Positions 8,615-16,266 of a stretch of DNA of 39,590 bases are shown one piece after another. Position numbers and translations under genes: made by a program. Below the pieces are notes generated by a model, which searched no databases, was not told where the DNA came from, and saw only the letters and a list, made by a program, of their open reading frames with translations. Positions within the stretch are counted from its first letter, which is position 1, and every line of letters starts with the position of its first letter. This DNA is from Nitrososphaeria archaeon. Its GTDB lineage: Archaea; Thermoproteota; Nitrososphaeria; JACIWG01. The stretch covers positions 1-39,590 of the forward strand of contig JARVJS010000006.1 of assembly GCA_029776125.1 (NCBI GenBank), read 5' to 3'.

Positions 8615-9339
8615 CTAAGCCTGCTCAGTTGTTTAAAGTAGCAGGATTTGACCTTAAAGTTGACGATAAAAAGAAGCTATATCAAACTGATGAGAGGATT
8701 CTTTGTTGTATTTGCAGGCAAAAAGACGCAGAGGTGTATAAAATTAACGATGTATTTGGTGGTGGATTTACAAGTTTTAACTTATTTAGCCACAGTAAAT
8801 TTATTTGCAAAGATTGTGCAGGTTTGGTTTCTGATTTCTACAGAAAAAGTCTTGGTAAAGTAATAATTTACTTTAATCCTGAGACTTCTGAGGTGTATTA
8901 TTTCAAAAGTAAAGCAGACAAGACAGAATCAGAACAGGGAGAAAGCATACAGTTAGTTTTAAGCGACGAAGAGAAAGAATTTTGGAAAAACTTTTTACTA
9001 AATCCATCTAAAGGATACTTTTTAATTTCAATTCCTGCTCGTCAGAATGCTCATTATGTAATTTTTGCGCCTCTTTGTTATTCAGATGGAAATATTAAGA
9101 CCTATCAGTTCAACTATGGTGAAACAGTAATGAATGTTGAAGTAGAGGAATTAAATCAAATTATAAATTCAGAAGCTCAAATTAAACAATTAAAAGAACT
9201 CTTAAAATCCATCAAAAAAGACAAGGAAAAAAAGATTTCCATAGTAAAGGAATTAAATGAATTATACCACCAATTAAACATTTTAAAAAGTAAAGACACA
9301 TACTTGCTTTATCAAAATTTTAGATTATTCTTCAGTTAA
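8593..9339 (+). CDS. csf1: Type IV CRISPR Csf1 (Cas8-like, zinc-binding)
   Basis: A protein of 248 residues from the ATG at 8593, preceded by GGGAGGG 11 bases upstream; a TTG at 8572 is in frame but poorer. Near residue 37 is CCICRQK and about 34 residues later CKDC, together a four-cysteine zinc-binding site as described for Csf1, the Cas8-like large subunit of type IV complexes. The C-terminus (about 195-245) is a charged helical stretch. The expected role is recognition of the PAM/target DNA and binding of the crRNA 5' end with Csf3. Position between csf3 and cas6 supports the call. It is longer than some plasmid Csf1 proteins. Confidence 0.82.
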   Translation: MRNGRDITKPAQLFKVAGFDLKVDDKKKLYQTDERILCCICRQKDAEVYKINDVFGGGFTSFNLFSHSKFICKDCAGLVSDFYRKSLGKVIIYFNPETSEVYYFKSKADKTESEQGESIQLVLSDEEKEFWKNFLLNPSKGYFLISIPARQNAHYVIFAPLCYSDGNIKTYQFNYGETVMNVEVEELNQIINSEAQIKQLKELLKSIKKDKEKKISIVKELNELYHQLNILKSKDTYLLYQNFRLFFS

Positions 9340-9351
9340 AGGAGGATACTT

Positions 9352-10080
9352 ATGAAATTTACAATTTCGTTTTATTGTAAAGAACCAATTGATGGAATAA
9401 ACAGTATTATGGCAGTTCAGGGGTGGATATATCGTAATATGGAAAAGGTTAATCCAGAACTTGCTAATTGGCTACACAATGAAGGAATTTTTAAGAATAA
9501 CAAAGTAATGAAACCAATTAATTTTTCACCTGTTTACAAAACGCAAAGAAAAAATATATATGGAATTAAAGTATCTACTTTGGTTACTAAAATTCAGCAC
9601 GCAATTGTAGAAATGTTAAATGATCCTGAACCTCTTGTCCTAAAGGGCAAAAATGAAAGAACCATTTCCTTAAATGTTAGTGAAGTAAAAATGAAGAAAT
9701 TGAGAGATACCAAGGTTTATTTTACTCTATCTCCAATTATCTTTCGTGACAAAGACGGATTTGTAAAACTTGATTTTACTAAAGAAGAAGACATTGAGAA
9801 AGCACGACAAATTATTGAACACAATCTTACATGGAAATATGAATGTATCTATGATGAAGTATGTCCATACAGAGTTTATTACTTTCAACCTAAAAATATG
9901 AAAACTGCCTTTTATACAAATTATAAAATTCAGAGTAAAGACATTAAAATTCCTTTAACAGGTTACACAGGAAATTTCACGCTTATAGCGGATCAATCTC
10001 TTCTGGATATGGCGTACTACTTTGGCATTGGTTATATGACAGGCTCAGGTTTTGGATGTATAGAATCTGAAGTAAAATAA
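9352..10080 (+). CDS. cas6: Cas6-type crRNA endoribonuclease of the type IV locus (Csf5-like)
   Basis: A protein of 242 residues. It has the Cas6 layout of two ferredoxin-like halves and the C-terminal glycine-rich loop, here FGIGYMTGSGFGCIE at the very end. It would cut transcripts of the flanking arrays within the repeat and supply crRNA to the Csf complex. The start at 9352 follows GGAGG, 12 bases after csf1. The stop is directly followed by the array leader. It is not similar by eye to the other Cas6 at 22317, consistent with the two different repeat families in the window. I did not identify catalytic residues with certainty. Confidence 0.85.
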   Translation: MKFTISFYCKEPIDGINSIMAVQGWIYRNMEKVNPELANWLHNEGIFKNNKVMKPINFSPVYKTQRKNIYGIKVSTLVTKIQHAIVEMLNDPEPLVLKGKNERTISLNVSEVKMKKLRDTKVYFTLSPIIFRDKDGFVKLDFTKEEDIEKARQIIEHNLTWKYECIYDEVCPYRVYYFQPKNMKTAFYTNYKIQSKDIKIPLTGYTGNFTLIADQSLLDMAYYFGIGYMTGSGFGCIESEVK

Positions 10081-10291
10081 AACTTTTGTTCTTTGACAAG
10101 GCTAATTGCATCAAACCTGTTTTCGAGATTATTTGGCATAAAATGTTGATTCATAAGAGAAAACAGACATATTTAAGCAAATAAAAATTTTTTGACTACA
10201 GGTTTGATGCAAAAAACATGAAAAAGCAGAGGGTAAACATAACAAAAAGTCTGCTTTTTCTTAAGTTTGCTATTTCCTATAAAAGTTGGGG
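10081..10291 (+). promoter_or_regulatory. CRISPR leader of array 1
   Basis: It starts with TTTGTTCTTTGACAAGG (near 10085), a motif repeated at the head of the other two arrays (13209, 20746). Immediately after is a perfect 15-base inverted repeat, TTGCATCAAACCTGT (10106-10120) and its complement (10198-10212), enclosing 77 bases. A second 11-base inverted repeat, GAAAAAGCAGA / TCTGCTTTTTC (10220-10260), may end the cas operon transcript. Confidence 0.7.
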
Positions 10292-10991
10292 GTTTTAAAA
10301 GAACCAGTATGGAGTGAAAACCATAGCCTCTTTAGTTTGGTGGTGGATAAGTAAAAAAGTTTTAAAAGAACCAGTATGGAGTGAAAACCTTTTTTGTCTC
10401 CTTCTGCTTTATAAAGTGAGTCATAGTTTTAAAAGAACCAGTATGGAGTGAAAACCGAACTCGACGATGACAGACGAGATGAAATAGAGCTCTTGTTTTA
10501 AAAGAACCAGTATGGAGTGAAAACAGCATGAACAAAAAAACGAGAAAAAAACATGCGAGCAAGTTTTAAAAGAACCAGTATGGAGTGAAAACCGGTCAGA
10601 TGGGCTCTTAGGGAAAAACTCAAAGACAGTTTTAAAAGAACCAGTATGGAGTGAAAACATGTTTTTTTAAGAGTGCAATGCACTCTCTAATATAGTTTTA
10701 AAAGAACCAGTATGGAGTGAAAACGTGAAAGAATACAGTAAAGAATATCAATCTCCAGAGGTTTTAAAAGAACCAGTATGGAGTGAAAACATATATAGAG
10801 GAGGTGAAAATGTCAAAAGTAATCAGAGTTTTAAAAGAACCAGTATGGAGTGAAAAGAGAGAACGGTGGTTGGAAAGGATAAGGAGACTGAAAGGTTTTA
10901 AAAGAACCAGTATGGAGTGAAAAGTTGACTGTTTCTGATGTGGTCACATTCTGTCAGATGAGTTTTTAAAAAAACCAATATGGAATGAATT
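10292..10991 (+). CRISPR. CRISPR array 1 (type IV): 11 repeats, 10 spacers
   Basis: The 30-base repeat begins GTTTTAAAAGAACCAG and ends TATGGAGTGAAAAC. Repeats start at 10292, 10359, 10426, 10495, 10563, 10629, 10695, 10761, 10828, 10895 and 10962. Spacers are 36-39 bases. Repeats 9 and 10 end in G instead of C, and repeat 11 is degenerate, so decay is at the downstream end and transcription is rightward from the leader. It sits between cas6 and csf4. Several spacers contain apparent gene starts (see findings). Confidence 0.97.
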
Positions 10992-11036
10992 TGCATTATA
11001 TATATTAGAAACAAAAAAAACAAAGGAGGAGATAAT

Positions 11037-13133
11037 ATGGAAATTTTAACTCAACTGTCAAAGAAAAAACTTATCACAAAAAGAAAAGAACAAGTAGAAC
11101 TATCTCAAAGCATATTGGATACCTTTGAGCAAAAGCGTATTGGTATTTTTGAAAGCCCTACAGGAACAGGAAAAACTCTTGCTTTTATGTCTGCGGTGGT
11201 GGAGTTTTGTCTTAAGAATTCTGCAAACAAGGTAATTATATCTACAAGTTCAAAGCAACTACAATCTCAAATGGTTCAGGAAATAGAAAAAATTAGCAAG
11301 GTTAAGGATTTAAGTAATTTTAGATATGTTATTGTTAAAGGTAAATCCAACTACTTACTCAGGAAAAAGATTGAAGAAAACCTTAAGAGATGTCTTAATC
11401 AAAAAAACTGTGAAATCTATAAAAAACTACTTAAAGCAGCTGACCAGGTTGATGGTGATATAGAGTTACTTTCTGATGAAATTATAGAACAGGTTAATTC
11501 AATAGCACCTGAAATGCTTGAAAGTTTAAGAACACCTGTAAGACTACCAATTTCTGAGACTGATTATGCATTGAAGGTTAGAGAACAGGCAGAAAAAGCA
11601 AATCTTATTATTGTGAATCACAGTTTATTTCTTTGTTATAACCTTCTTTTACAAAAAGAGTCAAATCCATTTTTTAAGACTTTTGCTTATGAATCTGAGA
11701 CACTTCCAGAAGACAGATCTATATCTGTAATTATAGATGAAGCACATACACTTGAAAATGTTGCTCAAAGACTTTTTGCTAAAGAAACTGCTATAAGAGA
11801 AATTCTCTTTGTGGCAGAACATTTGCTAAAAACAGTTTCATCTGTTAAATCTAATACAAAGTTTGTAATGGAGTATGGGAAAATAAAAGAATATATAGAA
11901 AACATAGCAAACAAAGCAAGAAAAGAAAAAGTTGAATACATACACATAACCAAAGACAAGATAAATTTTGATCCTGTAGTTAAATTAATAAGCACATATA
12001 TAGAATCATTTAAAATATTTGGCAAAAGGATTATGTCTCTTATTCCAAAAAATGATGATTTTATAAATCTAAAAGAAAAAGCATCAAAGATTAACGAAAT
12101 AATAAATGTTATCTACAATATTCTGAGAGAAAATAAACCTATTAAGAGTCACTGTTACCTCATTACTTTTTCTCCAGAAAAAAAATATCCTTCCTTTGCA
12201 GTAATAACACCCAGAATTGGTGGAGCTATGCACAATGTATTAGTAAACTTTGATTCCATAGTTCTTTTAAGTGGAACTTTAAGAGATCCAGACAAAGACA
12301 ACATTGATAATGATGCAGATAGGTTTAAAATTATCAGAACAAGACTTGCTATTGACTCATTAATTCCAAAGCGAAAAGAAGGTTTTTCTATAAATGCAAG
12401 AGTGTTTCAGGGATTTGATTTAAAAAAACTTGCTACTGTATATGTTTATCCAGAAGGACCATATCCACCTAAACTCAATGAAGAGAAAAACAAAGATAAG
12501 GATTACAGAGAATTATTAAAGAAAGAATATTTACTACCTCAAAAGGAAAGAATACTTTCTATCCTTAAAAACAGCAAAAAAGCACTAATTCTTACAACAG
12601 CTCACTATGAAACAGAGTTCTACAGAGAAATGCTTATGAATATTTCAGATAAAACAATAATAACTTACCCTGACAATGGTAGTTCTCTAATTCAAAAAGT
12701 AGAGGAATTTAAAAATTCTGATTCTGCAGTTTTTATTACAGCAAGTGCATGGGAAGGATTAGATGCTAAAATAGACACATTGATTATTTCCAAACTACCT
12801 TTTGCTTCTCCTAATGATCCATACTATATTGCATACCACGAAAATGAGAAAAACTATTTCCAAAGTTACTTATCAGAAAAAGACGCTCAAATAAGAGCAA
12901 ATTTAAGAGAACACATGAAAAGAGAATTTGATACATTTATTAAGTTTAGGCAAGGATTAGGTAGAGCAATAAGAGGAGGAGATGATTACTGCAATATTCA
13001 CATACTTGACCCAAGAGCATATGAACCAAAATATTATCAGAAGTTTTTACTTAATACTTATAAAGTTGCAGAGGTTAAGCAAAGAATAGAGGAAAGTAGT
13101 AAATCTGTAAGCAGTTCTGTTGTCGATATTTAA
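11037..13133 (+). CDS. csf4: CasDinG helicase of the type IV-A system (Csf4)
   Basis: A protein of 698 residues, an XPD/DinG-type superfamily 2 helicase. Walker A is ESPTGTGKT near residue 38, the DEAH box reads VIIDEAHTLEN near residue 233, and motif VI reads QGLGRAIRGGDD near residue 645. Only two cysteines (KRCLNQKNC, near residue 120) lie in the region where DinG/XPD hold a 4Fe-4S cluster, so the cluster is probably absent, as in CasDinG. In type IV-A systems CasDinG is recruited to the crRNA-bound target and unwinds DNA, giving plasmid loss or gene silencing. It lies between two arrays that share one repeat family and has its own AAAGGAGGAG ribosome site. A free-standing DinG is unlikely in this context. 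Confidence 0.92.
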   Translation: MEILTQLSKKKLITKRKEQVELSQSILDTFEQKRIGIFESPTGTGKTLAFMSAVVEFCLKNSANKVIISTSSKQLQSQMVQEIEKISKVKDLSNFRYVIVKGKSNYLLRKKIEENLKRCLNQKNCEIYKKLLKAADQVDGDIELLSDEIIEQVNSIAPEMLESLRTPVRLPISETDYALKVREQAEKANLIIVNHSLFLCYNLLLQKESNPFFKTFAYESETLPEDRSISVIIDEAHTLENVAQRLFAKETAIREILFVAEHLLKTVSSVKSNTKFVMEYGKIKEYIENIANKARKEKVEYIHITKDKINFDPVVKLISTYIESFKIFGKRIMSLIPKNDDFINLKEKASKINEIINVIYNILRENKPIKSHCYLITFSPEKKYPSFAVITPRIGGAMHNVLVNFDSIVLLSGTLRDPDKDNIDNDADRFKIIRTRLAIDSLIPKRKEGFSINARVFQGFDLKKLATVYVYPEGPYPPKLNEEKNKDKDYRELLKKEYLLPQKERILSILKNSKKALILTTAHYETEFYREMLMNISDKTIITYPDNGSSLIQKVEEFKNSDSAVFITASAWEGLDAKIDTLIISKLPFASPNDPYYIAYHENEKNYFQSYLSEKDAQIRANLREHMKREFDTFIKFRQGLGRAIRGGDDYCNIHILDPRAYEPKYYQKFLLNTYKVAEVKQRIEESSKSVSSSVVDI

Positions 13134-13162
13134 TAGTGTAAAAACATTTGAATATCGACAAC
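13119..13162 (+). terminator. Inverted repeat at the csf4 stop codon, probable terminator
   Basis: GTTGTCGATATT (13119-13130) and its exact complement AATATCGACAAC (13151-13162) surround the TAA. No strong T-run follows, so termination is plausible but not certain; a transcript-stabilising hairpin is the alternative. Confidence 0.5.
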
Positions 13163-13208
13163 AAGTTAAATATTGAATTTATAAGAAATAACAAAACTTA
13201 ATACGAGA

Positions 13209-13262
13209 TTAAGTTTGTTCTTTGACAAGGTTAAATTTGTTAATATTTGTATGTATAAATGT
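13209..13262 (+). promoter_or_regulatory. CRISPR leader of array 2
   Basis: It carries the shared motif TTTGTTCTTTGACAAGG followed by TTAAATTTGTTAATA, then the first repeat at 13263. It is much shorter than the other two leaders and lacks their internal inverted repeats. Confidence 0.6.
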
Positions 13263-13690
13263 GTTTTAAAAGAACCTATAAGGAGTGAAAATCGCTCAAG
13301 TTCATACTGAATTTTTATTTCTGTTTCTGTTTTAAAAGAACCAGTATGGAGTGAAAAGGTAATAAATTGTTCGTTTGTCAACTTTAAGCGGTTTGTATTT
13401 TAAAAAAACCAGTATGGAATGAAAATTAATTCTCTGATATTTTTTGTTGCAAAAAAGGACTTGTTTTAAGAAAACCAGTGTGGAATGAAAAACAATTCCA
13501 ATTTAAGACATTCATCCACTTGTAGCATAGTTTTAAAAGAACCAGTATGGAGTGAAAACCAGAAATCGAGCAGTGGCACGACGTATGTGTAGCGGGTTTT
13601 AAAAGAACCTATGAGGAGTGAAAATAATCTCGTTCCGACGGCTATTAGTGTTTTATTTATATTTTAGTAGAACCTATAAGGATTGAAATT
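13263..13690 (+). CRISPR. CRISPR array 2, degenerate: 7 repeats, 6 spacers
   Basis: Repeats (30 bases) start at 13263, 13329, 13397, 13463, 13530, 13596 and 13661; spacers are 35-38 bases. Only the repeat at 13530 equals the array 1 repeat; the one at 13329 differs by its last base. Those at 13263 and 13596, and a poor copy at 13661, carry AACCTATAAGGAGTG or AACCTATGAGGAGTG in place of AACCAGTATGGAGTG. Those at 13397 and 13463 have other changes. The array therefore mixes two repeat variants and looks old or little used. It probably belongs to the type IV system. Confidence 0.93.
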
Positions 13691-13705
13691 GAAAGTATTG
13701 TTAAC

Positions 13706-13735
13706 TTGACAATTTTGTCATAATTTTGTTATAAT
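13706..13735 (+). promoter_or_regulatory. Sigma-70-type promoter of helicase/RNase H operon
   Basis: TTGACA (13706-13711), 18 bases, TATAAT (13730-13735), in the context TTTTGTTATAATA that also occurs at the sbcDC promoter. It lies just after the last repeat of array 2 and 26 bases before the ATG. Confidence 0.75.
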
Positions 13736-13761
13736 AATATATTAACCAAACAGGAGAAAAT

Positions 13762-15384
13762 ATGCAATATACTGAAGAACAACAAGCAGTCATACAAGAA
13801 ACTTTTAATACACCTGTTACTGTTGTTAATGCACTTGCGGGAACAGGAAAAACTACAACTTGTTTTGGAGTAATACAGGAAGCAGTAAGTAAAGGATATA
13901 GGACTCTTTACCTTGTTTTTAATAAGGCAATGCAGTTAGAGGCAGAGGAAAGGGCAAAAAGGTTAGGATTAAATGGCAGTGTTGAAATAAAAACTGTTCA
14001 TGCACTTGCGTATAAAAACATAGTTAGAACAGGTTATTTTAAAAATAAAACAGTAGGAAATATTAGAGTTAAAGATATAGCAGATACATTTGGAACTTTT
14101 GATTACGATAGGGCGTATTTTATACTGAAAATTTTTCTTGAGTTTCTTTACAGTGATTATTCTATTGAAAATGTTGATAAGTTTCTTTATGAACTTGAAC
14201 AATCAAGCACTTATTATGAACAAGCGATAAACAGATATTCCGTATCTGCTAAAGATTTAACTTTTTTGTATGACTACATAGACAATGGACAACTTCCTTG
14301 TCCTCATGACTTTTATCTTAAGAAATTTATTGACTTTTTAAAAGATGGAAAAACTTACTGCAAATACGACCTTGTTATTCTTGATGAATCTCAAGATGCT
14401 AATCCCTGTTTTGCCTCACTGCTTAAGCACTTAAGGGCTAAAAATTTACTAATGGTAGGTGATAGACATCAATGGATTTATTCATTCAGAGGAAGTGTGA
14501 ATTTGATAGAAGAGTTTGAGAATGCTAAAAGACTATATTTAACTCACACATTCAGATTTGACAACAACATTGCGGATCTTGCCAATAAAGTGCTTTCTAT
14601 AAAGGGAGAAAAACACCTACTTAAATGTAAAAAATCTAAAACAGTAAATAAAGAAAGAGCAATTATTAGTAGAACTAATTCTGAACTTTTAAGAAAATAC
14701 CTCTCTATGCCTGATACTCTTAAAAAACTTGTAGTCTTTGAAAGAGGCATAGAGGAAATAATTAAACTTCCTCTTACCATTGCACTTATACTTGAAAGAA
14801 AAATTCCATATCCATATTGTGAGAGAAATAATTTACAAGTATCAAAAGTAATAGACGAAGGATTTTATAAACTTTTTAAAAATCCTGTTGATTTAAATCT
14901 TTATGTTAGAGAACTTGAATCTTTAAGCAAAGAAGGACAATCGTCAAGCACTGAGACAGATACAGTATCTGCTTATAAGATTGCAGATGACTATGGAACG
15001 AAAAATTTAACTAAACTTATCCATAAATACTATGCTTCTTTAGAAGATGATATAGACGAAGAAAGCAAACTTTACATGGCTACTGCTCACAGTAGCAAAG
15101 GACAAGAATATAAAAAGGTTACACTTCTTGATGATTTTAGGAAATTTTTAACTGACAAAGAATATCCAATGATTGAAAACAACCTCTTTGCACTTGATAA
15201 AAGCTTTAAAGAAGTACTAAAAGAACGCCTTCGCTCTAATTTGCCTGAGTTAAATTTGCTTTATGTGGCATTCACAAGAGCATCTGATAGTATTGACTAT
15301 TCAAGTGAAGTGCAAAAAAACCTAAGAATCTTTGATTACTGCATAAAAAATGGCATTTCCATTAAGCAAAAGAAAGGAGAGTAG
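13762..15384 (+). CDS. UvrD/PcrA-like superfamily 1 helicase
   Basis: A protein of 540 residues, shorter than UvrD/PcrA (about 720). Motif I is NALAGTGKTTT near residue 24, motif II is DLVILDESQDAN near residue 205, motif III is GDRHQWIYSFRG, motif V is TAHSSKGQEYKKV and motif VI is LLYVAFTRASDS. All helicase motifs are intact, so it should translocate 3'-5' on single-stranded DNA. It resembles the compact Fbh1-like branch that clears proteins or DNA intermediates. The stop codon is directly followed by the ATG of the RNase H gene. Its position between the type IV and type III loci, paired with an RNase H, suggests handling of R-loops or replication intermediates; that link is inference. Confidence 0.88.
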   Translation: MQYTEEQQAVIQETFNTPVTVVNALAGTGKTTTCFGVIQEAVSKGYRTLYLVFNKAMQLEAEERAKRLGLNGSVEIKTVHALAYKNIVRTGYFKNKTVGNIRVKDIADTFGTFDYDRAYFILKIFLEFLYSDYSIENVDKFLYELEQSSTYYEQAINRYSVSAKDLTFLYDYIDNGQLPCPHDFYLKKFIDFLKDGKTYCKYDLVILDESQDANPCFASLLKHLRAKNLLMVGDRHQWIYSFRGSVNLIEEFENAKRLYLTHTFRFDNNIADLANKVLSIKGEKHLLKCKKSKTVNKERAIISRTNSELLRKYLSMPDTLKKLVVFERGIEEIIKLPLTIALILERKIPYPYCERNNLQVSKVIDEGFYKLFKNPVDLNLYVRELESLSKEGQSSSTETDTVSAYKIADDYGTKNLTKLIHKYYASLEDDIDEESKLYMATAHSSKGQEYKKVTLLDDFRKFLTDKEYPMIENNLFALDKSFKEVLKERLRSNLPELNLLYVAFTRASDSIDYSSEVQKNLRIFDYCIKNGISIKQKKGE

Positions 15385-16020
15385 ATGGAAATTAAAAATG
15401 CAATCATCTATTTTGATGGTGCTTGTCTTCCTTATAATCCCGGAGGAACTGCTACTTATGGATTTGTGGTCAAAGATACAGGTGGAAATACTGTTTTTCG
15501 TGGGAAAGGTGTTGCTGCAGAACAGGGAACAAATAACATTGCAGAGTATACAGGTTTAATTGAGGCGTTGAAGAAGGCTAAAGAGATGGGAGTAGAGCAG
15601 GTAAAAATCTATGGCGATAGCATGCTTGTTGTAAATCAGATTAATGGTGTTTATGAGGTAAGAAGCAAAAATATTTATCCTTTATATGAGATAGCTAAAA
15701 AACTTTTATCACAATTTTCTGATTGGAAAATACAATGGGTAGCAAGAAAAAATAATAAAGAAGCAGATAAACTTTCTACTGAAGCATTTATTGAATATAT
15801 AGAAAACAAAAACAGACAAAGAATTGAAAAGTTAAGAGAAGAACTTGTTATTTCTGAAAATGGTTGCTTTAAGATTAGAGATTATGTTATTACTCTCAAT
15901 CCTCCATCCTGTAATTGCCAATACTTTCAGAGAATAAACTCTTTTTCTCTGCTAAAGAAGGATAATATTGTAATCAAATGTAAACATATATTGTTTGTTG
16001 AAGAAAGCATTAGAAATTAA
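15385..16020 (+). CDS. rnhA: RNase HI with C-terminal SWIM zinc finger
   Basis: A protein of 211 residues. Residues 1-135 are an RNase HI domain with the whole DEDD catalytic set: D11 (YFDGACLPYNPGG), E54 (NNIAEYTG), D78 (IYGDSML) and D128 (NNKEADKLS). It would cut the RNA of RNA-DNA hybrids. Residues about 150-205 add a domain with C176-x-C178 and C199-x-H201 (SCNCQYF ... KCKHILF), which matches the CxCx(n)CxH SWIM pattern for binding nucleic acid or protein. An RNase HI carrying SWIM is uncommon in my experience of the family. The ATG follows the helicase stop without a gap, with AAAGGAGAG upstream, so the two proteins are made together and may work as a pair on R-loops. Confidence 0.9.
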   Translation: MEIKNAIIYFDGACLPYNPGGTATYGFVVKDTGGNTVFRGKGVAAEQGTNNIAEYTGLIEALKKAKEMGVEQVKIYGDSMLVVNQINGVYEVRSKNIYPLYEIAKKLLSQFSDWKIQWVARKNNKEADKLSTEAFIEYIENKNRQRIEKLREELVISENGCFKIRDYVITLNPPSCNCQYFQRINSFSLLKKDNIVIKCKHILFVEESIRN

Positions 16021-16034
16021 GGTGAGGTGTCTAT

Positions 16035-16202
16035 ATGGAAAATACAAAAGTAAAGAAAACAAAGAAGCCTGCAGAAATGAAAAGAACAAGTTATATTCTT
16101 GTGAGACTTACTGATGAGGAAAAGAAAAGGCTAAAGAAACTTGCATACTCTCAAGGACTTGATATATCTGAGTATGTAAGAAAAAAGGTTTTTGACTTGT
16201 GA
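16035..16202 (+). CDS. Small ribbon-helix-helix-like DNA-binding protein
   Basis: A 55-residue protein. A basic N-terminal tail (about 15 residues, KVKKTKKPAEMKR) leads into SYILVRLTDEEKKRLKKLA, then SQGLDISEYVRKKV. This is the strand-helix-helix pattern of ribbon-helix-helix proteins such as CopG/Arc/MobC. GGTGAGGTG lies upstream of the ATG, 14 bases after the RNase H stop, so it closes that operon. Ribbon-helix-helix dimers bind short palindromes. The palindromic module controlling cas10 begins only 33 bases downstream, which makes this protein a candidate for its regulator. A mobilisation accessory protein is another possibility. Confidence 0.7.
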   Translation: MENTKVKKTKKPAEMKRTSYILVRLTDEEKKRLKKLAYSQGLDISEYVRKKVFDL

Positions 16203-16234
16203 TAGAGAAATCTTTAAAGTCCTTATCCAATAAG

Positions 16235-16261
16235 GATACTCTGAGGTACCCTATATATAGG
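16235..16261 (+). promoter_or_regulatory. Conserved promoter/operator module, copy 3 (type III cas operon)
   Basis: GATAC (16235-16239) and CCTATATATAGG (16250-16261), in the usual register, preceded by GGTAC. The TTTT before GATAC is replaced by AAG. Upstream, AGTCCTTATCCAAT is shared with copy 5 at 25578 and is part of a 7-base inverted repeat TCCTTAT/ATAAGGA. The cas10 ATG follows the palindrome by only 5 bases. Confidence 0.72.
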
Positions 16262-16266
16262 AATAT

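Noticed and set aside
10362..10683. Reading frames on the minus strand across CRISPR array 1 with repeated FHSILVLLK or SLHTGSFKT peptides
   Set aside because: They are translations of the CRISPR repeats, not proteins.
2961..15404. The first 20 bases of the sbcD and rnhA genes are identical
   Set aside because: Short AT-rich start region encoding MEIKNAI in both; no similarity continues, so chance or convergent start context is likely.
16219..16239. TCCTTATCC resembles the reverse complement of the array 3 repeat end, suggesting a solitary repeat
   Set aside because: Only 9 bases agree, and the segment is better explained as part of the promoter module shared with 25578.
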